Assembly: GCF_000308835.1 (NCBI RefSeq)
Contig: NZ_BAGN01000224.1
Span: 1-39,357, forward strand
Source: Nocardia vinacea NBRC 16497
GTDB lineage: Bacteria > Actinomycetota > Actinomycetes > Mycobacteriales > Mycobacteriaceae
DNA: 39,357 nt
Reading direction: 5' to 3'
Below are positions 18,271 to 25,720 of this stretch, in pieces (within the stretch, counting starts at the first letter, position 1; every line of letters starts with the position of its first letter). The translations under genes were made by a program, and so were the position numbers. The notes below the pieces were generated by a model. That model made no database searches. It saw only the letters and a program-made list of their open reading frames with translations, and had not been told where the DNA came from.

Positions 18271-18875
18271 TTGTGTCACAACCCCTTTTGCACTCGAACA
18301 CAAACCCGTGCCGGCGAGTGATGTGCTGCGGGACACTCGACAGCAGCCGATGCGAATGAGTGTAGGCGAGGTTTGCCAGCTACGGAATCAGTCGACTGAA
18401 CATCACGCATGTAATTCCCCCGAAACGAGGATTCGCACCACGAAAACCCTTGAAAACAAACCGAAAGAACGAACACGACGGCGAAATCCGTCATATACTT
18501 ACCGAATTCGGAAGGCCCGGTTTGCAGGATTCATCCCGTTCGGGATCTCGGAGCGATCGTGCGGCAACCCGCGATCCGGGACCGCCCATCCGGCTCGAGC
18601 AAACCGCAGGCGTCGGCCGACCTGGCGACGGACGGAATCGGCAGACCGATCCGGCGCATTGTTTGCTGAAGCAAGGGCCGCAGCAAACTTCGCAGCTCAG
18701 CACATCATTGGCAACCCTTCCGAACCACATGCCGACACCCACGAGGGGCCGAACCGGCTGTCGGGTAATGCGACCCGGTTCCGGAGTTTGCTCGAGCACT
18801 GCCGGCGGTTATTCGGGTCCACAACCCGATACGGCGCTGCGACATAACACATTCACTTATCGGCACGAAATGACA
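18271..18875. other. intergenic region upstream of flavohaemoglobin copy 2
   Basis: These 605 nt hold no convincing gene. The stretch 18430-18500 is noticeably A-rich for this genome. On the minus strand TACACT (18364-18359) is a reasonable -10 hexamer about 90 nt before the flavohaemoglobin start, with only a weak TTCCGT 17 nt upstream as -35. I found no HAIR or SigH-like element. A 102-codon open frame (18799-18491, minus) has Cys/Arg/Pro-rich composition and no ribosome binding site, and I reject it as a gene. Confidence 0.5.
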
Positions 18876-18916
18876 AAAGGCTCCGGGCTCGGTCGAAACC
18901 GAATCCCGGAGCCTTT
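18876..18916. terminator. strong terminator after hspR
   Basis: AAAGGCTCCGGG (18876-18887) pairs perfectly with CCCGGAGCCTTT (18905-18916), and CGGT/ACCG inside the loop extends the structure. It lies 8 nt past the hspR stop and ends the dnaK-grpE-dnaJ-hspR operon. On the minus strand the stem ends in TTT. Confidence 0.88.
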
Positions 18917-18924
18917 CGCGCTTA

Positions 18925-19326
18925 TCAGCGCCTATTGCGCGGTTTCCACACCACCAGTGCGGTACTGCGTTGCGGCGGCGCGAGATCGGGGCGATACCCC
19001 GCGCGCAGCCGATCCAGCTCGGCCGACATCTCGGCGACGCGCTGTTGCAGTTCCTCGACCTGATTGGTGAGTTCGATGATGCGCTTGATGCCCGCCAGGT
19101 TGACGCCCTCGTCCTGAGATAGCCGCTGCACCTCGCGGAGCAGTTCGACGTCCCGTGCCGAATAACGTCGACCGCCACCCGAAGTCCGTTGCGGCGTAAC
19201 CAGTCCGAGGCGGTCATACGTGCGCAGTGTCTGCGCGTGCATACCCGCCAACTGGGCCGCCACGGAGATCATGAAGAACTCCGCCCGCGACGCCCCGCCG
19301 GCTGCCTGCTTCGGATTATCGGACAT
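18925..19326 (-). CDS. hspR: heat-shock repressor HspR
   Basis: HspR is a MerR-type repressor that binds HAIR operators, probably with DnaK as co-repressor, and shuts off the dnaK operon and clpB at normal temperature. The 133-aa protein has the MerR helix-turn-helix and wing (ISVAAQLAGMHAQTLRTYDR, then GLVTP and GGGRRYSARDVELLREVQ), followed by the coiled coil ELTNQVEELQQRVAEMSAELDRL and a basic C-terminus. The ATG at 19326 shares one base with the dnaJ stop (TGATG), so it is translationally coupled. HAIR sites are visible upstream of dnaK and clpB, which closes the autoregulatory loop. Confidence 0.96.
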   Translation of the reverse strand: MSDNPKQAAGGASRAEFFMISVAAQLAGMHAQTLRTYDRLGLVTPQRTSGGGRRYSARDVELLREVQRLSQDEGVNLAGIKRIIELTNQVEELQQRVAEMSAELDRLRAGYRPDLAPPQRSTALVVWKPRNRR

Positions 19327-20489
19327 CACGCACCTGCCCATCCCGCACGTGGATCGAACCCGCTGGTCTTCTCCGCCTCCGCGTACCGCTTGAGCGCCTC
19401 GGCGGCATTGTCGTCCAGCTTCTGCGGCACGGCCACCTTGACGGTGACGAGCAGATCGCCCGCCCCGCCGCCGGGACCACGCTTGGGCACGCCACGGCCG
19501 CGCACCCGCAGGATGCGACCGTCCGCGGTGCCCGGAGGCACCTTGACACCGACGCGCCCTTCCAGTGTAGGCACGGAAACCGTTGTGCCCAGCACCAATT
19601 CACTGTAACTGACCGGCAGCACCAGGGTCAGATCATCGCCGTTGCGGCCGAAGACCTTGTCCTGGCTGACGTGCACGGTCACATAGAGGTCACCCGAGGG
19701 CGCACCACGCAGCCCGGCCTCGCCCTGTCCGGCCAGCCGGATCTTCTGCCCATCGCTGACACCAGGGGGAATCCGCACCGTGATGGTGCGGGTCCGATTC
19801 TGGATGCCGCTACCGTGGCAGTCGACGCACGGATCGTCGATGATCGAACCGGTACCACGGCATTCGTCGCACGGCTCGCTGAAGCCGAACGCGCCCTGGT
19901 TGCGGCTGATCACGCCGTTGCCATTGCAGACGGGGCAGACTCGCGGACTGGTCCCCGGCTTGGCACCGCTGCCGTGACAGGTCGTACACGGCGACGGACT
20001 CGTCATCCGCAGCGGAACCGTGACACCCTGTGCGGCTTCGCGGAACCCGAGGGTCGTCTCGGTCTCCACATCGGCGCCGCGGCGCGGGCGGCTCGCGGTG
20101 CGCGTGCCGCCCCGGTTGAACAGGCCGCCGAGCAGGTCACCGAGGCCACCGTCGCCGGCATTCGCCTGGCCGAAGATGTCCCCGATATTGAAGTCCTGCG
20201 AGAAGCCGCCGCCCGCACCGGGAGTGAAGCCACCGCGCCCGTATCCGCCACCGGCGAACAGCTTTCGGGTCTCGTCGTATTCCTTGCGCTTGGCCGGATC
20301 CGACAGCACGGCATGCGCCTCGCTGACGGATTTGAACCGCTCCTCGGCCTTGGTATCGCCGGGATTGGCATCCGGATGCAGGTCACGTGCGAGCTTGCGG
20401 TACGCCTTCTTGATCTCGTCCTGCGAGGCGCTGGAGGAGACACCCAGCTCCTTGTAGAAGTCCTTTTCGATCCACTCCCGTTGGCTCAC
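19326..20489 (-). CDS. dnaJ: chaperone DnaJ (Hsp40)
   Basis: DnaJ delivers unfolded proteins to DnaK and stimulates its ATPase. The 387-aa type I Hsp40 has a J domain with the HPD motif (ARDLHPDAN, about residues 34-42), a Gly/Phe-rich linker (about 75-130), four zinc-binding repeats (CTTCHGSG, CPVCNGNG, CDECRGTG, CVDCHGSG) and the C-terminal substrate-binding domains. The start is GTG with GGAGGAG 7 nt upstream. It lies 24 nt after grpE and overlaps hspR by one base. The N-terminal WIEKDFYKELGV sequence and placement in the dnaK operon identify it as the DnaJ1-type of actinobacteria. Confidence 0.97.
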   Translation of the reverse strand: MSQREWIEKDFYKELGVSSSASQDEIKKAYRKLARDLHPDANPGDTKAEERFKSVSEAHAVLSDPAKRKEYDETRKLFAGGGYGRGGFTPGAGGGFSQDFNIGDIFGQANAGDGGLGDLLGGLFNRGGTRTASRPRRGADVETETTLGFREAAQGVTVPLRMTSPSPCTTCHGSGAKPGTSPRVCPVCNGNGVISRNQGAFGFSEPCDECRGTGSIIDDPCVDCHGSGIQNRTRTITVRIPPGVSDGQKIRLAGQGEAGLRGAPSGDLYVTVHVSQDKVFGRNGDDLTLVLPVSYSELVLGTTVSVPTLEGRVGVKVPPGTADGRILRVRGRGVPKRGPGGGAGDLLVTVKVAVPQKLDDNAAEALKRYAEAEKTSGFDPRAGWAGA

Positions 20490-20513
20490 CGGGCATCTCC
20501 TCCTCTCGGGTTT

Positions 20514-21164
20514 CTATTGGTTGTTCGCATTGGCATCAGCATCCGATGCCTCTTCTTCGACCAGATCGGCCACGCCATCGGTTACCCCGACGAGCGCGTG
20601 CCGAAGCACTCGATCGCCGAACCGATAGCCCTTGCGCATGACAAGGCCGATCACCGGATCGTGTCCGGAGCCCTCGTGCTGCACGGCTTCGTGCAGGGTC
20701 GGGTCGAAAGGCTCACCCTCCGTGCCGAATTCCTGCAGCCCCTGCTTGTGCAGCGCGTCGGCGAGCTTATCCGCGACCGACTTGAGCGGTCCGGCATCGA
20801 GATCGCCGTGCGCCCGCGCACGATCGAGATCGTCGAGTACGCCGAGCAATTCGGAGACCACGGCCGCCTTGGCCGCATCGATGGTGGCCTGCCGGTCCCG
20901 CTCGACCCGACGCCGGTAGTTGGCGTATTCGGCGGTCAGCCGCTGCAAGTCGGCGGTGCGCTCGGCCAGCTCCTTGGTGATGGTCTCGGCCAGGATCTCG
21001 GCGCCCGCATCGGAACCGATGACGGGTTCGGTGCCGTTCCCGGCTTCGGGACCGGGCCCCGCGGCGTCGGCCGCCGCGGGCTCCCGGATCTCACCTGTCT
21101 CCGGATCGATCTTGCGATTGTCGACGAAGGTGATCGGCTCCTGTTCGGAGTTTCCCTCGCTCAC
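20514..21164 (-). CDS. grpE: nucleotide exchange factor GrpE
   Basis: GrpE releases ADP from DnaK to recycle it. The 216-aa protein has an acidic, disordered N-terminus (about 65 residues), the long coiled coil (ITKELAERTADLQRLTAEYANYRRR) and the beta domain with GVEEFG-like signature region (KQGLQEFGTEGEPFDPTLHEAV and VMRKGYRFGDRVLRHALVGV). The start is GTG at 21164, whose GTGA overlaps the dnaK stop by 4 nt. The C-terminus is again acidic (EEEASDADANANNQ). Confidence 0.96.
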   Translation of the reverse strand: MSEGNSEQEPITFVDNRKIDPETGEIREPAAADAAGPGPEAGNGTEPVIGSDAGAEILAETITKELAERTADLQRLTAEYANYRRRVERDRQATIDAAKAAVVSELLGVLDDLDRARAHGDLDAGPLKSVADKLADALHKQGLQEFGTEGEPFDPTLHEAVQHEGSGHDPVIGLVMRKGYRFGDRVLRHALVGVTDGVADLVEEEASDADANANNQ

Positions 21165-23008
21165 TTCTTCTCCGTGTCGACCGGCTCGTCAACGACCTCG
21201 GCATCCACGACCTGGTCATCAGTTGCGGAGCTCGACGCGCCGTTGGGAGACGCGGCCTGCTCGGCGGCCGATGCCTCGTAGATCGCCTGACCCAGCGCCT
21301 GCGATTCGGTCGCGAGCTTCTCCACCGCGGACTTCACGGCCGCGATATCGGTGCCCTTGAGCGCCTCGTTGGCCTCGGCGATGGCCGCCTCGACCTTGGT
21401 CTTGACGTCCGCGGGGACCTTGTCCTCGTTCTCCTTGATGAACTTCTCGGTCTGGTGCACCAGCGACTCGGCCTGGTTGCGGGTCTCGGCCTCCTCACGG
21501 CGGGCCTTGTCCTCGGCGGCGTGCGCCTCGGCGTCCTTGACCATCCGGTCGATCTCCTCCTTGGACAGGCCGGAGCCGTCCTGGATCTTGATCGTGTTCT
21601 CCTTGCCGGTGCCCTTGTCCTTCGCGGTCACGTGCACGATGCCGTTGGCGTCGATATCGAAGGTGACCTCGATCTGCGGCACCCCACGCGGGGCCGGCGG
21701 GATGCCGGTCAGCTCGAAGGAGCCGAGCAGCTTGTTGTGCGAGGCGATCTCGCGCTCACCCTGGAACACCTGGATCTGCACCGACGGCTGGTTGTCATCG
21801 GCCGTGGTGAAGGTCTCCGAGCGCTTGGTCGGGATGGTGGTGTTGCGCTCGATGAGCTTGGTCATCACACCGCCCTTGGTCTCGATACCCAGCGACAGCG
21901 GGGTGACATCGAGCAGCAGGACGTCCTTGACCTCACCCTTGAGCACACCGGCCTGCAGGGCGGCGCCGACGGCGACGACCTCGTCCGGGTTCACGCCCTT
22001 GTTGGGCTCCTTGCCGCCGGTCAGCTCACGGACCAGGTCCGAGACGGCGGGCATACGGGTCGAGCCACCGACGAGCACGACGTGGTCGATATCGGCGACA
22101 TTGATACCGGCGTCCTTGATCACGGACTGGAACGGCGCACGGGTGCGGTCGAGCAGGTCCGAGGTGATCTTCTGGAATTCGGCGCGGGTCAGCTGCTCGT
22201 CGAGGAACAGCGGGTTCTTGTCGGCGTCGACGGTGATGTAGGGCAGGTTGATCGAGGTGCTCTGCGAGGAGCTCAGCTCGATCTTGGCCTTCTCAGCCGC
22301 CTCACGCAGGCGCTGCATGGCCATCTTGTCCTTGGTCAGGTCGATGCCCGCGCTGGCCTTGAACTTGTCGACCAGCCAGCTCACGACGCGCTCGTCCCAG
22401 TCGTCACCACCGAGGTGGTTGTCGCCGGAGGTGGCGCGGACCTCGACGACGCCCTCGCCGATTTCCAGCAGCGAGACGTCGAAGGTGCCGCCACCGAGGT
22501 CGAAGACCAGGATGGTCTGTTCCTTGTCGCCCTTGTCCAGGCCGTACGCGAGTGCGGCCGCGGTGGGCTCGTTGACGATGCGCAGCACGTTCAGACCGGC
22601 GATCTGACCGGCCTCCTTGGTGGCTTGGCGCTGCGAGTCCTCGAAGTACGCGGGCACGGTGATGACCGCGTCGGTGATCTCCTCGCCCAGGTAGGCCTCG
22701 GCGTCACGCTTGAGCTTCATCAGCACGCGCGCGCTGATCTCCTGCGCGGTGTACTTCTTGTCGTCGATGGCCACCGACCAATCGGTGCCGATGTGGCGCT
22801 TGACCGAGCGGATGGTGCGGTCGACGTTGGTGACCGCCTGGTTCTTGGCGGGCTGGCCCGTCAGAACCTCTCCGTTCTTGGCGAACGCGACGATCGATGG
22901 GGTGGTGCGCGATCCTTCAGAGTTCGCGACGACGACCGGCTCGCCGCCTTCGAGAACGGCGACGACCGAGTTCGTGGTCCCGAGGTCGATTCCGACCGCA
23001 CGAGCCAT
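21161..23008 (-). CDS. dnaK: chaperone DnaK (Hsp70)
   Basis: DnaK is the ATP-driven Hsp70 that binds exposed hydrophobic segments and works with DnaJ, GrpE and ClpB. The 615-aa length is normal for actinobacteria. Signatures visible are VGIDLGTTNSVVAV near the N-terminus, ILVFDLGGGTFDVSLL, and VVLVGGSTRMPAV, followed by the interdomain linker VLLLDVTPL, the beta-sandwich substrate domain and the helical lid. The C-terminus is acidic (DDQVVDAEVVDEPVDTEKK). The ATG at 23008 has AGGAGG 7 nt upstream. It is the first gene of the operon dnaK-grpE-dnaJ-hspR and is preceded by two HAIR sites and two promoter-like elements. Confidence 0.98.
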   Translation of the reverse strand: MARAVGIDLGTTNSVVAVLEGGEPVVVANSEGSRTTPSIVAFAKNGEVLTGQPAKNQAVTNVDRTIRSVKRHIGTDWSVAIDDKKYTAQEISARVLMKLKRDAEAYLGEEITDAVITVPAYFEDSQRQATKEAGQIAGLNVLRIVNEPTAAALAYGLDKGDKEQTILVFDLGGGTFDVSLLEIGEGVVEVRATSGDNHLGGDDWDERVVSWLVDKFKASAGIDLTKDKMAMQRLREAAEKAKIELSSSQSTSINLPYITVDADKNPLFLDEQLTRAEFQKITSDLLDRTRAPFQSVIKDAGINVADIDHVVLVGGSTRMPAVSDLVRELTGGKEPNKGVNPDEVVAVGAALQAGVLKGEVKDVLLLDVTPLSLGIETKGGVMTKLIERNTTIPTKRSETFTTADDNQPSVQIQVFQGEREIASHNKLLGSFELTGIPPAPRGVPQIEVTFDIDANGIVHVTAKDKGTGKENTIKIQDGSGLSKEEIDRMVKDAEAHAAEDKARREEAETRNQAESLVHQTEKFIKENEDKVPADVKTKVEAAIAEANEALKGTDIAAVKSAVEKLATESQALGQAIYEASAAEQAASPNGASSSATDDQVVDAEVVDEPVDTEKK

Positions 23009-23163
23009 GGTGGTTCCTCCTAGTTGGTGTAACTACTTGTGTCGGTGCTGGGTAATCGCGGTTTTCGGGCGATCCACCCGCTCTGCGACCTCCGCCCGGG
23101 ACTGCCGGGGCGGGTGCCGCGAGACCTCGCCCCAAGCACCTCACGGAGCACGGTCCCAGCAAC

Positions 23164-23184
23164 GCTGAGCGTGGTCGGCTCAAT
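23164..23184. promoter_or_regulatory. second, degenerate HAIR site upstream of dnaK
   Basis: GCTGAGC-N7-GCTCAAT keeps the 7+7+7 layout with weaker arms. It overlaps the expected transcription start of the sigma-A-like promoter, a good position for repression by HspR. Confidence 0.6.
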
Positions 23185-23212
23185 CCTGCACCCATTCGGC
23201 ACCGGACGTCAA
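23183..23212 (-). promoter_or_regulatory. sigma-A-like promoter of dnaK
   Basis: On the minus strand TTGACG (23212-23207), an 18-nt spacer and CAGGAT (23188-23183). It lies between the two HAIR sites; the leader would be about 170 nt. Confidence 0.5.
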
Positions 23213-23218
23213 CTGAAA

Positions 23219-23239
23219 CTTGAGCCGAACACACTCAAT
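23219..23239. promoter_or_regulatory. HAIR operator (HspR-binding site) upstream of dnaK
   Basis: CTTGAGC-N7-ACTCAAT matches the consensus CTTGAGT-N7-ACTCAAG at 12 of 14 positions. It lies just upstream of the sigma-A-like -35 element. Confidence 0.85.
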
Positions 23240-23254
23240 GTTGTCGAACAGCTC

Positions 23255-23280
23255 AACCGACGGCCCACGCGGTCTATTCC
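23255..23280 (-). promoter_or_regulatory. SigH-like promoter of dnaK
   Basis: On the minus strand GGAATA (23280-23275), 17 nt, then GTT (23257-23255, preceded by G). Spacing and sequence match the clpB element at 12413-12438. The dnaK operon is a known SigH target in mycobacteria. Confidence 0.55.
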
Positions 23281-23466
23281 CGAACCAGGAAGAAAGGGGC
23301 CGCCCGCCATTGTCGTCAGGGGTCGAGAGTCCGAGCCACGAATGATGGCCATGGTGATAGACGGTCGCTCGATCCACCGCGTGCAGGTTGCCCAGGCATC
23401 CGGTGGTCCACGAGGATGGCGGCGACGGCGGCGCCGATCGCCGTCGATCCGCCGAGAGGAGTGGAT

Positions 23467-25116
23467 GTGTCGACGAAGACGCGGTCGTGGTGGGGCTGGG
23501 GCAATGTCGAGGACGCGGTCGTCGGCGCGGAGCGGGAAGCGCTGACCGCGCGGGTCGCGGCGATTCTGCCCGGTGCGGATCTCACACCGCATGAACCGCC
23601 TTCGGTCGAATCGCTCGGACTGCCCGAGCCACGGGTGTGCGCACCGGACGCACTCGCCGAGTTGGTGTCGACCGATCCCGCCGATCGGGCAGCTCACGCC
23701 CACGGTCAGGCATTCCGCGATGTAGTGCGCAATCTGCTCGGCGAGGTGCGCAATGCGCCGGATCTGGTCATTCGGCCGCGCACGGAAAGCGATATCGTCG
23801 ACGTGCTCGACTGGGCGGCCCGGGCGAGTATCGCGATAATCCCGTTCGGTGGTGGGACTTCCGTGGTGGGCGGGGTCGAGCCCAGGTTGCCCGGCCGGAT
23901 CGCAAAATCGACCGGGCCGAGCGGTTCCGGAGACGGGCCGGACGAATTCGCGGGGGCAATCAGTCTGGACCTCGGTCGTCTCGATCGGGTGCTGGAGATC
24001 GATCGCACCAGCCGGGCGGCGCGAATTCAGGCCGGAGTCTTCGGTCCGGCGCTGGAGGATCAACTGCGCGGCGCGAATCTGACGCTGCGGCATTTTCCGC
24101 AGTCGTTCGAATTCTCGACGCTCGGCGGCTGGCTGGCCACCAGGGCCGGTGGACATTTCGCGACGCTGTACACCCATATCGATGACCTGGTCGAGTCGAT
24201 GCGCGTGGTAACCCCGACGGGCACAAGCGAATCGAGGCGGCTGCCCGGATCGGGGGCCGGGCCGTCACCGGATCGGATGTTCCTCGGATCCGAGGGGATC
24301 CTGGGAATAATCACCGAGGCGTGGATGCGCTTGCAGGACCGGCCGCGTTGGCGCGCAACGGCTTCCGTGCACTTCGACGACTACGCCCAGGCCGTGGTGG
24401 CGACCAGGGCGATCGCGCAGTCCGGCCTCTACCCGACCAATTGCCGGCTGCTCGATCCGGCCGAGGCATTTCTCAATGCCGGTGCCGCGACGAGCGGCGG
24501 CGTGCTGGTGCTCGGATTCGAATCCGCCGATCACCCAACGCGCACCTGGATGGAACGCACGCTCGAGTTGGCCGCCGACCACGGCGGCACCCTTCCCGAA
24601 CCCGCGCGCTACACCGAATCGACCGAGCATCAAGCAGGTTCGGCCGCAGCCGACACCTGGCGTTCGTCATTTCTCCGGATGCCCTATCAACGCGATGCCC
24701 TCGCGGCCCGGTCGATGATCACCGAAACCTTCGAAACCGCCTGCACCTGGGATAAATTCGACAATCTGAAGGCAATGGTGACCGAGGCCGCGAATGCGGC
24801 CATCCGTTCCGTCGGCGCTACGGGTGTGGTGACCTGCCGCTTCACCCATGTGTATCCGGACGGTCCGGCACCGTATTTCGGCATCTACGCCGCCGGTCGC
24901 TGGGGCAGCACACTCGCGCAGTGGGATGACATCAAAGCAGCTGTCTCCGAGGCACTCTCGGCTGCGGGCGGGACCATCACACACCATCACGCGGTGGGTC
25001 GAGACCACCGCCCCTGGTACGACGGCCAGCGCCCCGAGCCGTTCGCGAATGCGTTGCGGGCGGCCAAATCCGCGCTGGATCCGGCTGGAATCCTCAATCC
25101 CGGCGTGCTGATCTGA
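23467..25116 (+). CDS. FAD-linked oxidase of the alkyl-DHAP synthase (AGPS) type
   Basis: The 549-aa protein belongs to the PCMH/vanillyl-alcohol-oxidase flavin family. The pyrophosphate loop is PFGGGTSVVGG (residues 126-136), followed by LEFSTLGGW-type sequence (FEFSTLGGWLATRAGG), GSEGILGIITEAWM and the C-terminal ITHHHAVGRDH. These stretches and the segment ETFETACTWDKFDNL resemble animal alkyldihydroxyacetonephosphate synthase as I remember it, and M. tuberculosis has a relative annotated AgpS (Rv3107c). Whether it makes ether lipids is unproven; a 2-hydroxyacid oxidase role is the alternative. I chose the GTG at 23467 because AGAGGAG lies 5 nt upstream. It is divergent from dnaK and converges on the MarR gene. 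Confidence 0.82.
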   Translation: MSTKTRSWWGWGNVEDAVVGAEREALTARVAAILPGADLTPHEPPSVESLGLPEPRVCAPDALAELVSTDPADRAAHAHGQAFRDVVRNLLGEVRNAPDLVIRPRTESDIVDVLDWAARASIAIIPFGGGTSVVGGVEPRLPGRIAKSTGPSGSGDGPDEFAGAISLDLGRLDRVLEIDRTSRAARIQAGVFGPALEDQLRGANLTLRHFPQSFEFSTLGGWLATRAGGHFATLYTHIDDLVESMRVVTPTGTSESRRLPGSGAGPSPDRMFLGSEGILGIITEAWMRLQDRPRWRATASVHFDDYAQAVVATRAIAQSGLYPTNCRLLDPAEAFLNAGAATSGGVLVLGFESADHPTRTWMERTLELAADHGGTLPEPARYTESTEHQAGSAAADTWRSSFLRMPYQRDALAARSMITETFETACTWDKFDNLKAMVTEAANAAIRSVGATGVVTCRFTHVYPDGPAPYFGIYAAGRWGSTLAQWDDIKAAVSEALSAAGGTITHHHAVGRDHRPWYDGQRPEPFANALRAAKSALDPAGILNPGVLI

Positions 25117-25118
25117 GC

Positions 25119-25604
25119 TCAGCACTTGTCCGCTGGGCGGGCCAGGCCCGGGTGAATGCCCGGGATCAGTCCGTTCACCGCCGCGGTGCGCTGCAGGAGG
25201 TCCACCAGGGTGGCGCGCTCGTCGGGTTCGAGCGCCGCCGTGATGTCCGCGTCCAATCCGGTCACGATCGCTTCGGCCCTGGTGAGCAGCTCGTGCGCGG
25301 CGGGAAGTAGATACACCGCGTGCGCGCGCCGGTCGGTCGGATGTTTGCGTCGCTCGACGAGTCCGCGCTTCTCCAGTTCGTCCACCAGCCCGACCATCAC
25401 ATTGCGGTGGATCCGCTGCGCCTCGCACAGCTGCTGCTGCGATTGGCCGTCGTTTGCGCTCAATATTCGCAGCGTGCCGTAGTGGCGTGGGCTGATATCG
25501 AGCGGCGCGAGCAGGTCGGTGAAGCGCTGAGCGACATGGAACCCGAGCTGGCCGAGCAGGAAGGCGGGGTGCTCGGCCAGCGGCACGAAGGTCGGATCGG
25601 TCAC
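25119..25604 (-). CDS. MarR-family transcriptional regulator
   Basis: This 161-aa winged-helix regulator probably represses the divergent MFS exporter gene. The DNA-binding core is visible: SPRHYGTLRILSANDG, QSQQQLCEAQRIHRNVMVGLVDEL (recognition region), KRGLVERRKHPTDRRAHAVYL (wing with the typical DxRxR) and a C-terminal dimerisation helix. The start is GTG at 25604 with no strong ribosome binding site. The palindrome-rich intergenic region at 25631-25671 is the likely operator. Its stop lies 2 nt from the convergent FAD oxidase stop. Confidence 0.92.
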   Translation of the reverse strand: MTDPTFVPLAEHPAFLLGQLGFHVAQRFTDLLAPLDISPRHYGTLRILSANDGQSQQQLCEAQRIHRNVMVGLVDELEKRGLVERRKHPTDRRAHAVYLLPAAHELLTRAEAIVTGLDADITAALEPDERATLVDLLQRTAAVNGLIPGIHPGLARPADKC

Positions 25605-25630
25605 GCACCGAGCATACCCCGATCAATGCA

Positions 25631-25671
25631 CAATTAGTGATTGCACACTTGATTGATAATCACTTCAAGTG
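25631..25671. promoter_or_regulatory. probable MarR operator region
   Basis: Between marR and the exporter the DNA is AT-rich with overlapping palindromes: CAAT-N5-ATTG (25631-25643), GATT-N3-AATC (25651-25661), CACTT-N-AAGTG (25661-25671) and the wider pair CACTTGA/TCAAGTG (25646-25652 and 25665-25671). This is the usual layout for MarR autoregulation. Confidence 0.55.
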
Positions 25672-25720
25672 CATAGTTTGAGGTGTCGCCCTACTCCACC
25701 GATTCGAAAAGAGCCTTCTC

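Larger units (their letters stand above)
23009..23466. other. divergent intergenic region with the dnaK control elements
   Basis: These 458 nt separate dnaK and the FAD oxidase gene. The half nearer dnaK (23040-23160) is very GC-rich untranslated leader. The centre (23164-23280) carries two HAIR sites, a sigma-A-like and a SigH-like promoter, listed separately. No small gene was found. Confidence 0.75.

Noticed and set aside
18491..18799. 102-codon frame between hspR and flavohaemoglobin copy 2
   Set aside because: No ribosome binding site, unusual composition and no relation to a known family.
19671..21281. 536-codon open frame opposite dnaJ and grpE
   Set aside because: It runs across two well-supported genes on the other strand and has no domain.
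21455..23023. 522-codon open frame opposite dnaK
   Set aside because: Antisense shadow of dnaK with low-complexity Asp/Val/Leu/Gly-rich translation.
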